Positions 42,532-51,854 of a DNA stretch of 64,000 nucleotides are shown here, in pieces. Below the pieces are notes generated by a model that searched no databases, was not told the DNA's origin, and saw nothing but the letters and a program-made list of their open reading frames with translations. Source of the DNA: DATKDF01 sp963752045. GTDB taxonomy: Bacteria; Acidobacteriota; Vicinamibacteria; Vicinamibacterales; SCN-69-37. The stretch lies in assembly GCA_963752045.1 (NCBI GenBank), contig CAVVWN010000008.1, positions 248,001 to 312,000 of the forward strand. Reading direction: 5' to 3'. Positions within the stretch are counted from its first letter, which is position 1; each line of letters starts with the position of its first letter. A program made the translations under genes and the position numbers.

Positions 42532-43110
42532 ATGATGCGACTGCGATCCGTGTCCGTGTTTGCGGCTGTCAGCGTGTTGGCCCTGACGCTTGCCTGCGGC
42601 GGAAATCCGCCGCCGGAAGCCCCGGCTCCTCCGCCGCCGCAACCGCCAGCACCCGTGCAGCCGCCACCGCCGCCTCCACCACCGCCGCCGCCGACACCGC
42701 CGCCCGTGCCGCCGGCTCCGCCTTCCGAGGAGGAGCTCTTCGCGCGGATGTCGCTGCCCGAGCTCAATGCGTCGCGGCCGCTCGAAGACGTGCTCTTCGA
42801 CTACGACAAGTCCGATCTCGGCGATGCCGCGCGGGCCGCGCTCCAGCGGAATGCCGACTGGATGCGGCGCTGGACGTCCACGCGCGTCCTCGTCGAGGGC
42901 CACGCCGACGCCAGGGGCACCTCCGAATACAACCTGGCCCTCGGCGAGCGCCGGGCCGCGGCCGTCCGCGACTATCTGGTCACGCTCGGTCTCGACCGGT
43001 CACGGATCAGCATCGTGAGCAAGGGCGAGGAAGAGCCCCTGTGCATGGAAGAGGGCGAGAGCTGCTGGGCCCGCAACCGCCGCGGCCACTTTACGATTAC
43101 GTCGAAGTAG
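42532..43110 (+). CDS. pal: peptidoglycan-associated lipoprotein (Pal/OmpA family)
   Basis: 192 residues: lipoprotein signal with lipobox LTLAC (Cys about 23), a Pro-rich linker (about 26-64, including a run of 11 prolines) able to reach through the periplasm, and an OmpA_C domain (DVLFDYDKSDLGDAARAALQ, VLVEGHADARGTSEYNLALG, ERRAAAVRDYL). It would anchor the outer membrane to peptidoglycan in the Tol-Pal system, consistent with a diderm cell. No tol genes are adjacent. A second ATG lies one codon later. The last 14 bp overlap the pyrF 3' end on the other strand. Confidence 0.9.
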   Translation: MMRLRSVSVFAAVSVLALTLACGGNPPPEAPAPPPPQPPAPVQPPPPPPPPPPPTPPPVPPAPPSEEELFARMSLPELNASRPLEDVLFDYDKSDLGDAARAALQRNADWMRRWTSTRVLVEGHADARGTSEYNLALGERRAAAVRDYLVTLGLDRSRISIVSKGEEEPLCMEEGESCWARNRRGHFTITSK

Positions 43111-43822
43111 GTGTGCCGGCCTCACCGACTTCGGCCGCGATCCGGCGCGCAGACTCCCGCGGGTCGGGTGCGGCCGTGATCGGGCGGCCAACGACCAGGT
43201 ACGAGCTGCCCGCCCGCACGGCAGCTCCCGGCGCCATCGTGCGCTTCTGATCGTCGGTCACGCCAGGACCGAGGCCGGCGCTCGCGCCCCGAATGCCAGG
43301 GGTCACGATGAGGAACTCGCGGCCGCACGCCTGCCGGATGGCGGCCGTTTCGAGCGGCGAGGCCACGACCCCGTCGAGGCCGGCCTCCTGCGCCATTCTC
43401 GCCAGCCGTACGACCTGCTCGAGCGGCGCCGCGGGTACGCCCACCGCGTTCAGCGTGGCCTGGTCGAGGCTCGTCAGCACCGTGACCGCGATGACCAGGG
43501 GGCGGTCGGCCCCGTCACCAGCGGCGTGGCGGGCCGCGTCGAGCATGGCCGGGCCACCGCTCGCGTGCACGTTCACCATCCACACACCCAGCGCGCGCGC
43601 CGAGACGATGGCGCCGGCCACGGTGTTGGGGATGTCGTGAAACTTCAGGTCCAGGAACACGCGGTCGCCCCGGCCAACGAGGGCACGGACCAGTTCGGGG
43701 CCAGCCGCGGTGAACAGCTGGCTGCCGATCTTCAGACCGCCCACCTCGCCTCGTACCCGATCCGCCAGGGCGACGGCGTCGGCGGCAGTCGCGACGTCGA
43801 GTGCCACGAGGATGGGATTCAT
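43097..43822 (-). CDS. pyrF: orotidine 5'-phosphate decarboxylase PyrF
   Basis: Last step of UMP synthesis. 241 residues with ILVALDVATAADAVAL, the catalytic DLKFHDIPNTV (Lys and Asp residues at about 60-66), VNVHASGG, VLTSLDQ, VTPGIRG and SSYLVVGRPITAAPDP. It overlaps pyrD by 4 bases, making a minus-strand unit pyrK-pyrD-pyrF. Confidence 0.96.
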   Translation of the reverse strand: MNPILVALDVATAADAVALADRVRGEVGGLKIGSQLFTAAGPELVRALVGRGDRVFLDLKFHDIPNTVAGAIVSARALGVWMVNVHASGGPAMLDAARHAAGDGADRPLVIAVTVLTSLDQATLNAVGVPAAPLEQVVRLARMAQEAGLDGVVASPLETAAIRQACGREFLIVTPGIRGASAGLGPGVTDDQKRTMAPGAAVRAGSSYLVVGRPITAAPDPRESARRIAAEVGEAGTPTST

Positions 43823-44749
43823 GGGTGAGCCTCCCGGTCGAGCGCGATGGCCCCAATCAGGTCGTGAGCGCGTTCGATCTGGTGGCGTTCGAGGTAGTCG
43901 TCGAGGCCGGCGATGAGCTTGCCCCAGATGAAGGGGTCCACGAAGTTGGCGGTACCCACCTGCACGGCCGTCGCGCCCGCGATCATGAACTCGATCACGT
44001 CATCGGTCGTGGCGATGCCGCCCATGCCGATGATGGGCAGCTTGACCGCCTGCGCGCACTCCCACACCATCCGGACGGCGATGGGACGGATCGCCGGCCC
44101 GCTGAGGCCCCCGATCACGTTCGAGAGCTTCGGCCGTCGGGTTTCGACGTCGATCGCCATGGCGAGGAACGTGTTGACGAGCGAGACGGCGTCGGCGCCG
44201 CCTTCCTCGGAGGCCCGTGCGAACGACGCGACGTCGGTCACGTTCGGCGTGAGCTTCGGAATGACCGGCAGCGACGTCACCTTGCGCACGGCGCTCACGA
44301 CGTCGAAGGTGCCCGTCAGGCTGCACCCGAACTGAATGCCGCCTTCCTTGATGTTGGGGCACGAGATGTTGAGCTCGAGCGCGGCGACGCCTTCGGCGTC
44401 CGACAGGATCCGCGCCACCTCGCAGTACTCGTCGATGGTCGATCCGCAGATGTTCACGAACGACGGTGGCCCCGAGCCGCCGCAGCTCCGGCAGCCGCTC
44501 GGCCACGAAGCGGTGGACGCCGATGCCCTGCAGGCCGATGGCGTTCAGCATGCCGGCCGGCGTCTCGACGATGCGCGGCGGGGGATGACCGTCTCGCTCG
44601 GCGAGGAACAGGCCCTTGACCGCCACGCCGCCGAGCGTCGAGAGGTCGACGGCCTCGGCGTATTCGACGCCGTAGCCGAAGCAGCCGGACGCCGCAATGA
44701 GAGGGTTCTTGAGGTGCAGGGCCCCGAGGTGAACGGACAGGTCGCGCAT
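43819..44749 (-). CDS. pyrD: dihydroorotate dehydrogenase class 1B catalytic subunit PyrD, apparent frameshift
   Basis: Oxidises dihydroorotate to orotate with NAD through PyrK. Opening DLSVHLGALHLKNPLIAASG, FLAERDGHPPPRIVETPAGM, then a break at 44459-44460 (GAACGACGG, one extra base) after LRRLGATVV. After removing one base the frame continues NICGSTIDEYCEVARIL, LELNISCPNIKEGG (class 1 active-site Cys region), VIPKLTPNVTDV and GMGGIATTDDVIEFM. The corrected length of 309 residues is normal. Start overlaps the pyrK stop by one base. Confidence 0.92.
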
Positions 44750-45573
44750 CAGTGTCCCGCCGAGAGTCCGTCCCACACGATGGCCGATCCGTCGAACACC
44801 GGACCGTCGAGGCACGAGCGAACGAACCGGTCCCGCCCGTCGGCGCGGACGCGAACCACGCAGCTGTAGCACCCGCCCATGCCGCAGCCCATCACCTGCT
44901 CGAGCGACACGAAGACCGGCACGCCCGCTTCGGCGCCGAGCGCCGAAACGGCGCGCATCATGGGCGTTGGACCGCACGCGTAGACCGTGACGGCCCGGCC
45001 GGCACGCTCCGAGAGCGCCGCGGCGAGCGGGTCGGTGACGCGGCCACGCACGCCGCGTGTGCCGTCTTCGGTGGCGAGGACGAGCCGCGCGCCGAGCCGT
45101 TCGAAGAGGTCAGCGCAGTAGAGGTCGGCGCCGGAGCGGGCGCCATAGAACAGGGTCATCGGCGTGCCACGCGCGGCCAGGGCTTCGGCGAGCGTGGCAA
45201 AGGGCGCAAGCCCCACGCCTCCGGCAACCATCCAGGCCTCTGCCGGCGGGTCGACCGGCACGAAGGGCCGGCCGAGCGGGCCGAGGCAGTCGAGCCGGCT
45301 CCCCGCCTCGGCCGCGTACAGCCGTCCGGTGCCGACGCCGACCCGCTTGTTGAGCAGGCTGAAGCCCGTAGGCGCTCCGGCCGCGTCGCGGAGGATCTCG
45401 AAGATCGAGAACGGTCGGCGGAGCAGCGGGTCGAGGCCGGGCGTCGTCTTGACCATCACGAACTGGCCGGGCCTGGCCGCGCGCGCCAGATCGGGCGCCG
45501 AGAGCGAAAGCACGTTGTAATCGGACGACAGCCGGGTGTTCCCGACGATCTCGGCCGCCACGTCGAAGAGCAT
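44749..45573 (-). CDS. pyrK: dihydroorotate dehydrogenase electron-transfer subunit PyrK
   Basis: FAD- and [2Fe-2S]-containing partner of class 1B PyrD. 274 residues with RPGQFVMVKT, FAD-binding RRPFSIFE, VAGGVGLAPFATLAEAL, YACGPTPMMRAV, and C-terminal cluster cysteines in GCGMGGCYSC plus VRSCLDGPVF. First gene of the pyrK-pyrD-pyrF unit. A TATACT -10 lies 7 bases before the ATG. Confidence 0.95.
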   Translation of the reverse strand: MLFDVAAEIVGNTRLSSDYNVLSLSAPDLARAARPGQFVMVKTTPGLDPLLRRPFSIFEILRDAAGAPTGFSLLNKRVGVGTGRLYAAEAGSRLDCLGPLGRPFVPVDPPAEAWMVAGGVGLAPFATLAEALAARGTPMTLFYGARSGADLYCADLFERLGARLVLATEDGTRGVRGRVTDPLAAALSERAGRAVTVYACGPTPMMRAVSALGAEAGVPVFVSLEQVMGCGMGGCYSCVVRVRADGRDRFVRSCLDGPVFDGSAIVWDGLSAGH

Positions 45574-45580
45574 CTGTCAG

Positions 45581-45586
45581 AGTATA
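45581..45586 (-). promoter_or_regulatory. -10 element, leaderless pyrK-pyrD-pyrF transcript
   Basis: TATACT on the minus strand ends 7 bases upstream of the pyrK ATG and there is no Shine-Dalgarno sequence. The -35 region is weak. No PyrR-binding motif can fit in such a leader, unlike the pyrRBC unit. Confidence 0.5.
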
Positions 45587-45628
45587 GGGGGTTGGCGGTC
45601 TCGAAGGCACCTCCGCCCGCGCTGACTG

Positions 45629-47371
45629 ATGCGTTACCTCCGCATGTTGACCAACGCCGTGGCCGGCGGCGTGCTGATCGCGACGTATCCCGTCGTCTTG
45701 ATCCTGCAGCTCAATCCCCACGTGTCGATTGCGTCAGAGACGGCCTGGCTGTGGCTTGTCGCGGTGGTCTCGCTCTATGCGCCGTTCCTGACGCTCGGCA
45801 TCTACTTCCTGCTCATGGCGCGTGAGCTTCTCGGCACCGAGCCGCTTCGGCCGGCGTGGCTGAGTGTCCGTCTGCTGGCCTGGCTCGGCGCGATGGGAGT
45901 CGCCGGTGCGGCGGCCCTCACCTGGGCGAACCTCGAGGCGTATCAGGCGGTGCTCACGCCTGGCGCCGCCGAGCGCATGCGTGAGGGCGCGGTCGCGACC
46001 ACGACGTGCGCCGTCATCCTGCTGGTCACGGCCGTGCTCCGTTACTCCTTCGGCCGGCGCGGCAGCCGGGCCACGGGTCTTCTCCTCATGGTCTCGCTCG
46101 TCGCCTCGCTCATCGGTCCGCTCTGGCTCCGGGGCCCAGGCGAACCGCCGGTGCCCACCGCGAGGCGGCCCCGGCCGAGCCGGCAGGCGGGAATCGGGCC
46201 GCGCGTGAGGCTGCTCCTGCTCGACGGGGCCTCGCTCGGCTTGATTCGGCAGCGCGTGGCCATCGGCCAGTTGCCGAACTTCGCGCGCCTGCTCGACCAG
46301 GGCGCGTCGATCGATCTCGCCACGCTGCGGCCGACCCAGGCCGAGACGGTGTGGGCCGCAGCCGCCACGGGCAAGTACCCGCCGAAGAACGGCGTCAGAT
46401 CGGACTCGGTCTTTCCGGTGCTCCCGTCCGAGCCCAACCCCGTGAACCTGCTGCCGGACTACTGCTTCGCCTATGCGCTCGTCCAGCAACAGTTCGTTCG
46501 GCGAACCGAGGTGACGACCGAGGCGCTCTCTGCACGGCCGCTCTGGGCCGTGCTCTCCGACTATGGACTGGCCTCCGGCATCGTGGGCTGGCCGCTCACG
46601 TATCCCGCGCGCACCGATCGCGGCTACCTTGTGACCGATCACTTCGACGATGCGGCCAGCTCGCCGTTGCGGCTCGAGGACGCCGACGCCGCCGATCCGA
46701 CAAACGCGATTGCGACCGCGCGCGAAGTGTTCGGGGCGTGGCTGACACGGTCGTGGACCGACGTGCTGCCTGCGGTCTCACCAGACGAGGCCGCGCCCTC
46801 CGGCATCCTGCCCGCACGATGGGACCGCGCGTACTACGAGACGGCCGTCGAGCTCGAGCAGCAGTTCGCGCCCCGCCTGACCGCGCTGCGGCTCGAGGGG
46901 CTGGCTGTGTTCGGCCACTACTACCTGGAGGACGCGCAGCCGAGCCTCTTCGGAAGGGTCCGAAGCGGGGCGCCCCAACCCTCGGTGCTCGACCGGTACT
47001 ACGCGCGGGTGGACGATCTGATTGCCAGCGAGGTGGCTCGGCTGAGCCCGGGCGACCTCCTGCTCGTCGTCTCCGGGTTCGGGATGGAGCCGACGGCGCT
47101 CTCGAAGCGGCTGCTCGACCGTCTGCTCGGCCGGCCGGAGCTCGGCGGCACCCACGAGCGTGGGCCGGACGGCTTCCTGCTGGCCTACGGCACGAACGCG
47201 GCGAGTGGCACATTCGCGCGAGGATCGATCGTGGACCTGGCCCCTACCGTGCTGTACTACCTGGGCCTGCGCGTGGCCCGCGACATGGACGGCTTCGCGC
47301 GCACGGACCTGTTCGTGCAGGGCTTCACGCGCGATCGTCCCGTGACGTATGTGGCGACGCACGAACGCTGA
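45629..47371 (+). CDS. membrane-anchored alkaline phosphatase-superfamily phosphodiesterase
   Basis: 580 residues: five hydrophobic N-terminal segments (about 9-28, 38-63, 75-95, 118-138, 147-165) followed by a type I phosphodiesterase/nucleotide pyrophosphatase-like domain. RLLLLDGASLGLIRQRVAIG carries the first metal Asp, and TLRPTQAETVWAAAATGKYPPKNGV carries the nucleophile region (TQAETVW core, Thr rather than Ser). LWAVLSDYGLASGIVGWPLT and GTNAASGTFARGSIVDLAPTVLYYLG complete the fold. The substrate is unknown; lipid head groups or glycans are typical for membrane relatives. Confidence 0.82.
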   Translation: MRYLRMLTNAVAGGVLIATYPVVLILQLNPHVSIASETAWLWLVAVVSLYAPFLTLGIYFLLMARELLGTEPLRPAWLSVRLLAWLGAMGVAGAAALTWANLEAYQAVLTPGAAERMREGAVATTTCAVILLVTAVLRYSFGRRGSRATGLLLMVSLVASLIGPLWLRGPGEPPVPTARRPRPSRQAGIGPRVRLLLLDGASLGLIRQRVAIGQLPNFARLLDQGASIDLATLRPTQAETVWAAAATGKYPPKNGVRSDSVFPVLPSEPNPVNLLPDYCFAYALVQQQFVRRTEVTTEALSARPLWAVLSDYGLASGIVGWPLTYPARTDRGYLVTDHFDDAASSPLRLEDADAADPTNAIATAREVFGAWLTRSWTDVLPAVSPDEAAPSGILPARWDRAYYETAVELEQQFAPRLTALRLEGLAVFGHYYLEDAQPSLFGRVRSGAPQPSVLDRYYARVDDLIASEVARLSPGDLLLVVSGFGMEPTALSKRLLDRLLGRPELGGTHERGPDGFLLAYGTNAASGTFARGSIVDLAPTVLYYLGLRVARDMDGFARTDLFVQGFTRDRPVTYVATHER

Positions 47372-47406
47372 CGCCCGTGTGATATGCTGCCAGCGCTCTT
47401 TAACGC

Positions 47407-47420
47407 GGTCCTGTGAGGCT
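47407..47420 (+). promoter_or_regulatory. PyrR-binding RNA motif in the pyr leader
   Basis: GGTCCTGTGAGGCT matches the PyrR-binding loop consensus ARUCCNGNGAGGYU at all but the first base. It lies 61 bases before the pyrR start and about 20 bases after a possible -10 (TATGCT, 47383-47388). UMP-bound PyrR would bind this mRNA and lower expression. Whether through attenuation or blocked translation is not clear; no classic U-tract terminator is visible. Confidence 0.75.
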
Positions 47421-47481
47421 GCGAAGAGGTGTCCATGAACGTTCCCGCCCCGACGTCCCGGTCTGCCCTCGCGAGGTGTCC

Positions 47482-48012
47482 ATGCCGATTGTGATGGACG
47501 CCGACCGCATTTCTCGCAGCCTCACGCGCATCGCCCACGAGATCGTGGAGCGCAATCGCGGCGTCGACGAGCTTGGCCTCATCGGCATCCACGCCCGCGG
47601 CGTGCCGCTCGCGTCGCGGCTGGCCCATGCCCTCCGGCAGATTACGGGCACGCCGGTGGCGACCGGGTCTCTCGACATCACGCTCTACCGGGACGACCTG
47701 ATGCGGCAGTCGAAGAACCCGCAGCCGGTCGTACGGCAGACCGACATCCCGTTCTCGCTCGATGACCGGACGGTGCTGCTCGTCGACGACGTGCTCTACA
47801 CGGGGCGCACGATTCGTGCGGCGCTCGATGCCCTCACCGACTACGGGCGGCCTCGCGCCATCCAACTCGTGGCGCTCGTCGACCGCGGCCACCGCGAGTT
47901 GCCGATTCGCGCCGACTACGTCGGCCGGAACATCCCGACGTCGCGAGCCGAGAGCGTGCAGGTACGGCTCGTCGAGATCGACGGTCGCGACGAGGTGGAG
48001 GTGGAGGGATGA
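47482..48012 (+). CDS. pyrR: PyrR: pyr operon regulator / uracil phosphoribosyltransferase
   Basis: 176-residue PRTase-fold regulator that binds pyr mRNA in response to UMP. Family features: IVMDADRISRSLTRIAHEI, LIGIHARGVPLASRLA, GSLDITLYRDDL, PRPP loop VLLVDDVLYTGRTIRAALDA, LVDRGHRELPIRADYVG. ATG 47482 (after GAGG) gives the usual PyrR length. A frame open from 47413 includes the leader motif and is not native. Its own transcript carries the PyrR-binding motif, so autoregulation is expected. The stop overlaps pyrB (ATGA). Confidence 0.95.
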   Translation: MPIVMDADRISRSLTRIAHEIVERNRGVDELGLIGIHARGVPLASRLAHALRQITGTPVATGSLDITLYRDDLMRQSKNPQPVVRQTDIPFSLDDRTVLLVDDVLYTGRTIRAALDALTDYGRPRAIQLVALVDRGHRELPIRADYVGRNIPTSRAESVQVRLVEIDGRDEVEVEG

Positions 48013-48960
48013 CGCGCGGCCACGTCCCTGCGCGCGCCGCACCTGCTCGGGATCGCCGGCCTGGATCCCGATGAAATCCAGCTCATTCTCGACACGGCTC
48101 TGGCGATGAAGGAAGTCGGCGCGCGGCCCATCAAGAAGGTGCCCACGCTGCGCGGCCGGACCATCATCAACCTCTTCTTCGAGTCGAGCACGCGGACGCG
48201 GATGTCGTTCGAGCTGGCCGAGAAGCGGCTGAGTGCCGACACGCTCGGCATGACCACGACCGGGTCGAGCGTGTCCAAGGGCGAGACGCTCGCCGATACC
48301 GCGCGGACGCTCGAGGCCATGTCGCCCGACATGATCGTCCTGCGGCACGCCTCGTCGGGCGCGCCACATCAGCTCGCCCGAATCTGCCGGGCGAGCATCA
48401 TCAACGCCGGTGACGGGACGCACGAGCATCCCACGCAGGCGCTGCTCGACGCGCTCACGATCGTCGAGCGGAAGGGGCGGCTGGCGGGCCTGCGCGTGGC
48501 CATCGTCGGCGACCTCGTTCACAGCCGCGTGCTCCGATCGAACGTGCTGCTGCTCACACGGATGGGTGCCGATGTCTCGGCGTGTGGCCCGGCGACGCTC
48601 CTGCCCGCCGGGCTCGAGGCCACCGGCATCCGCGTGACGACGTCGATCGACGAGGCGGTTGAGGGGGCCGACGTGGTCATGATGCTGCGCGTCCAGCGCG
48701 AGCGCATGCACGGCCTGTTTCTGCCGTCGGTTCGGGAGTACTTCACGTGCTTCGGATTGACCCCGGAGCGGCTGGCGCGGGCCGCCGCCGACGTCATCGT
48801 GATGCACCCGGGGCCCATGAATCGCGGCGTCGAGATCGACTCGGCGGTCGCCGACGGACCGTGGTCGGTGATTCTCAACCAGGTGGCCAACGGCGTCGCC
48901 GTCCGGATGGCCGTGCTGTACCTGCTGGCCGGCGGCGACAGGGTCGAGGGGCAGGGCTAG
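48009..48960 (+). CDS. pyrB: aspartate carbamoyltransferase catalytic chain PyrB, apparent frameshift near start
   Basis: First committed step of pyrimidine synthesis. The ATG overlapping the pyrR stop begins MTRG, but the frame must lose one base at 48020-48021 (GGCCACG for GGCACG) to continue TSLRAPHLLGIAGLDPDEI and the body of the enzyme. Carbamoyl-phosphate motif FFESSTRTRMSFELAEKRL, then SDTLGMT-like region, HASSGAPHQLAR, HEHPTQALLDALTI, VGDLVHSRVLRSN and HPGPMNRGVEID. Corrected length 316 residues, normal. Without correction the first usable start is ATG 48106, which would delete about 32 N-terminal residues. No pyrI gene is present. Confidence 0.93.
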
Positions 48961-48999
48961 GCCCGGTTCGCTCGCGCGGGAAGGGGATCGGGGAACGCG

Positions 49000-50319
49000 A
49001 TGAAGGTACTGCTCAAAGCGAAACGGCTCGTCGATCCGGTGGCCGGGCGCGACGGAGAGTTCGACATCCTGATCGACGGCGAGCACGTGGTCCGCGTCGC
49101 CAGGGACCTGCCGCCGGACGGGGCGCGTGTCGTCGACCTTCCGGCGACCCTCGTGGTCACGCCGGGCCTCATCGACATGCACGTGCACCTGCGGGAGCCC
49201 GGTCAGGAGCACAAGGAGACGATCGCGACCGGCACGGCATCGGCCGTGGCGGGCGGGTTCACGGCCGTGGCCTGCATGCCGAACACGCAGCCGATTAACG
49301 ACACGGCCTCGGTCACCGAGTTCATCGTGAACCGCGCACGCGAGCTCGGCCGCGCGCGGGTCTATCCGATCGGCGCGGTGTCGGTCGGCTCGAAAGGCGA
49401 GCAGCTCACCGAGATTGGCGAGCTGAAGGCTGCCGGATGCGTGGCGCTCTCGGACGACGGGTTGCCGGTGGCCACCGCGCTCCTCATGCGCCGGGCGCTC
49501 GAGTACGCGTCGATGTTCGGCCTGGTCATCATCAACCACTGCGAGGATCCGTCCCTCAAGGGCGACGGCGTGGCGCACGAAGGCGCGCGGGCCAGCCTGC
49601 TCGGCCTCAAGGGCATCCCCGGCGCCGCCGAGTCCGTCATGGTCGAGCGCGACATCTCGGTCGCCGAACTGGTGGGCGGCCGTGTCCACGTCGCGCACAT
49701 GAGCGCGCGCCAGTCGCTCCGCGCCGTGCGTGCCGGGAAGGCGCGAGGCGTGGCCGTCACCTGCGAGGTGACGCCCCACCACTTCACGCTCACCGACGAG
49801 GAACTCGAGGCCCGCGGCGGTTACGACACGAACGTCAAGATGAACCCGCCCCTGCGCGACGCCGAGGATCGGGACGCCATGCTCGCGGGGCTCGCCGACG
49901 GCTCGATTGACGTCATCGCGACCGACCACGCGCCGCATCACGCCGACGAGAAGGCGCTCGAGTTCGACCGCGCGCCCTTCGGCATCGTCGGGCTCGAGAC
50001 CGCCGTGCCGATCGCGCTCGACCGGCTCGTGCACGGAGGCGTCGTGTCCTGGCCGCGGCTGGTCGAGCTGCTCTCGGCCAATCCGGCGCGCATTCTCGGC
50101 GTGGCCGGCGGCACGATCGCCGAGGGCGCGCCCGCCGACATCACCATTCTGGCGCCCGACACGCGCGTCACGATTTCCGCGCGGGCGCTCGTGTCGAAGT
50201 CCAAGAACACGCCGTTCGATGGCTGGACGCTCCGGGGAGCCGTCGCCGCCACCATCGTCGGCGGGCGCGTGCAGTTCACGAATCCGGCTGTGGCCGGCCT
50301 CGAGGCCCTGCGGCCATGA
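49000..50319 (+). CDS. pyrC: dihydroorotase PyrC (class I)
   Basis: 439-residue amidohydrolase forming dihydroorotate. Zinc motif DMHVHLREPGQEHKET (H-x-H), AVAGGFTAVACMPNTQP, ALSDDGLPV, INHCEDPSLKGDGVAHEG, EVTPHHFTLTDEEL, TNVKMNPPLR, and the ATDHAPHHADEK metal Asp. SDDG in place of a carboxylated Lys segment is typical of class I dihydroorotases. It follows pyrB by 39 bp. pyrR-pyrB-pyrC thus form one transcription unit under the PyrR leader. Confidence 0.95.
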   Translation: MKVLLKAKRLVDPVAGRDGEFDILIDGEHVVRVARDLPPDGARVVDLPATLVVTPGLIDMHVHLREPGQEHKETIATGTASAVAGGFTAVACMPNTQPINDTASVTEFIVNRARELGRARVYPIGAVSVGSKGEQLTEIGELKAAGCVALSDDGLPVATALLMRRALEYASMFGLVIINHCEDPSLKGDGVAHEGARASLLGLKGIPGAAESVMVERDISVAELVGGRVHVAHMSARQSLRAVRAGKARGVAVTCEVTPHHFTLTDEELEARGGYDTNVKMNPPLRDAEDRDAMLAGLADGSIDVIATDHAPHHADEKALEFDRAPFGIVGLETAVPIALDRLVHGGVVSWPRLVELLSANPARILGVAGGTIAEGAPADITILAPDTRVTISARALVSKSKNTPFDGWTLRGAVAATIVGGRVQFTNPAVAGLEALRP

Positions 50320-50371
50320 GGGTCCCTGCGCCGGCCCGGCCGGCCAACGTCTGGAAGGCTACGGAACATCG

Positions 50372-50992
50372 ATGACACGACGAGACGAACTGCGCCGCAA
50401 GGCGCTCGAGAACATGCGCGAGTGCGAGGTGCTGATGCTCGACGGGCACTTCGACTATGGCAACGGCTTTCACGGGCGCGTCTACCTCAATCCGCACCAG
50501 ATCTTCCGCCAGCCGTCGCTCATCTGGCGCTTCGCCCAGGATCTCATCGAGATCCTGCCCGACGACGTCGTCCAGGCGACGGAGGTCGTCGCCGGGCCCG
50601 TCATGGGCGGCGCGCTGCTCGCGCATACGATCGCGGGACTGCTCGACGGACGGCGGAGCCTCACGCATCCGCCAACCACCTTCGCGCCGCTGTCGCTCGA
50701 TGCGACCGGCGGCCTGTTGATCCGCTCGTTCTACCGGGGCATCGTCAAGGGCCGCCGCGTGCTGCTCGTCGATGACGTCCGGAACACCGGGAAGACGTTC
50801 GAGCGCGCCAAGGGGCTCATCGAGCAGGCCGGTGGGACCGTGATTGCCACGGCACAGCTCTGCGACAGGCTCGAAGCCCTCGTCGACCTCGGCGTGCCGA
50901 ACTTCGCGCTCGCCGAGTACCCGGCGCCGGAGAACTTCCCGGTCGGCGCCTGCCCGCTCTGCATGGCGCAGACGCCCATCACACGCTTCTGA
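50372..50992 (+). CDS. orotate phosphoribosyltransferase-like protein
   Basis: 206-residue type I PRTase. EVLMLDGHFDYGNGFHGRVY (substrate hood region), EVVAGPVMGGALLAHTIAG, SFYRGIVKGRRVLLVDDVRN with the PRPP loop VDDVRNTGKTFERA, and a Cys-containing tail VGACPLCMAQTPITRF. It resembles PyrE paralogues. A second, more canonical PRTase (57985-58554) is annotated pyrE, so the substrate here is unclear: orotate, or another base. ATG 50372 lies 52 bp after pyrC, in the pyr unit. Confidence 0.8.
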   Translation: MTRRDELRRKALENMRECEVLMLDGHFDYGNGFHGRVYLNPHQIFRQPSLIWRFAQDLIEILPDDVVQATEVVAGPVMGGALLAHTIAGLLDGRRSLTHPPTTFAPLSLDATGGLLIRSFYRGIVKGRRVLLVDDVRNTGKTFERAKGLIEQAGGTVIATAQLCDRLEALVDLGVPNFALAEYPAPENFPVGACPLCMAQTPITRF

Positions 50993-51008
50993 AGCCCAGG
51001 CGTCCGGG

Positions 51009-51854
51009 ATGAAGGCCGCTCTCGACCAGCTGTACGCCGCCTTCAACCTTCCGGAGTCGGCCGTCGATCCCGTCCACATCGTCCGACGCTACTCGCGCGT
51101 CGAGGACCGCGAAGTGGTGGCGTTCATCGCCGCCGGCCTGGCGTTCGGCCGGGTGGCGTCGGTGATGGCGTCGGTCGAAGCGGCTCTGGCGCTCGTCGGC
51201 CCGGCGCCGGCCGCCTTCGTGCGCGCATTCGATCCGGTTGGGAGCCGGCGGCGGTTCGAGCCATTCGTGCACCGGTGGACGCGCGGGAGCGATCTGGCGG
51301 GCGTGATCTGGGTGCTGCGCGATCTGCTTCGCGCCCACGGCTCGCTCGAGCAGGCCGTGGCGCGTGACCTGGATCCGCGCGCACCCGATGTCGGCGCGGC
51401 GCTCGAGTCGTTCTCGGCGCGGGCGCGCGCCGTCGATCTCGCCCCCGCGTACGGACGGGTCCCCGCGAGGCCAGGCGCGCACTACTTCTTCAGCCGCCCG
51501 TCGGCCGGCTCGGCATGCAAGCGCCTGAACCTGTTCCTCCGATGGATGTCACGCCACGATCGGGTGGATCCCGGCGGGTGGACGCGCGTGCCGGCACGCC
51601 AGCTCGTCGTGCCGCTCGACACCCATACGATCCGTGTCGGACGGTGCCTGCGGCTGACGCGCCGGCGCTCGCCCGGTTGGGCGATGGCGGCCGAAATCAC
51701 CCGGGCGCTGCGGGCGTTCGACGCGGAAGACCCCGTGCGCTACGACTTCGCGCTCTGCCACCTGAGCATGATGAAGGGCTGCGGGTTCGGCAGCCCGCGC
51801 GGCAGCGCGGCGTGCCCGCTCAGGGCCTACTGCCGCCCCAGAAAGCGACGATAA
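51009..51854 (+). CDS. DUF2400 / TIGR02757 family protein
   Basis: 281-residue protein of the TIGR02757 (DUF2400) family: DPVHIVRRYSRVEDREVVAF, AAGLAFGRVASVMASVE, YFFSRPSAGSACKRLNLFLR, PLDTHTIRVGRCLRLTRR, and a Cys-containing C-terminus (FALCHLSMMKGCG, ACPLRAYC) like the iron-sulfur region of HhH-GPD glycosylases. Distant relationship to DNA glycosylases has been suggested for the family; function unknown. Its last 28 bp overlap the convergent glycosyltransferase gene. Confidence 0.85.
   Translation: MKAALDQLYAAFNLPESAVDPVHIVRRYSRVEDREVVAFIAAGLAFGRVASVMASVEAALALVGPAPAAFVRAFDPVGSRRRFEPFVHRWTRGSDLAGVIWVLRDLLRAHGSLEQAVARDLDPRAPDVGAALESFSARARAVDLAPAYGRVPARPGAHYFFSRPSAGSACKRLNLFLRWMSRHDRVDPGGWTRVPARQLVVPLDTHTIRVGRCLRLTRRRSPGWAMAAEITRALRAFDAEDPVRYDFALCHLSMMKGCGFGSPRGSAACPLRAYCRPRKRR

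Noticed and set aside
42513..42903. Gly/Arg-rich N-terminal extension of the methyltransferase
   Set aside because: The extension is antisense to the Pal proline-rich linker and signal; family sequence starts at ATG 42396.
47257..50034. Open minus-strand frame of about 925 codons opposite pyrR, pyrB and pyrC
   Set aside because: Shadow of conserved plus-strand genes with no family signature; length reflects GC-rich codon bias.
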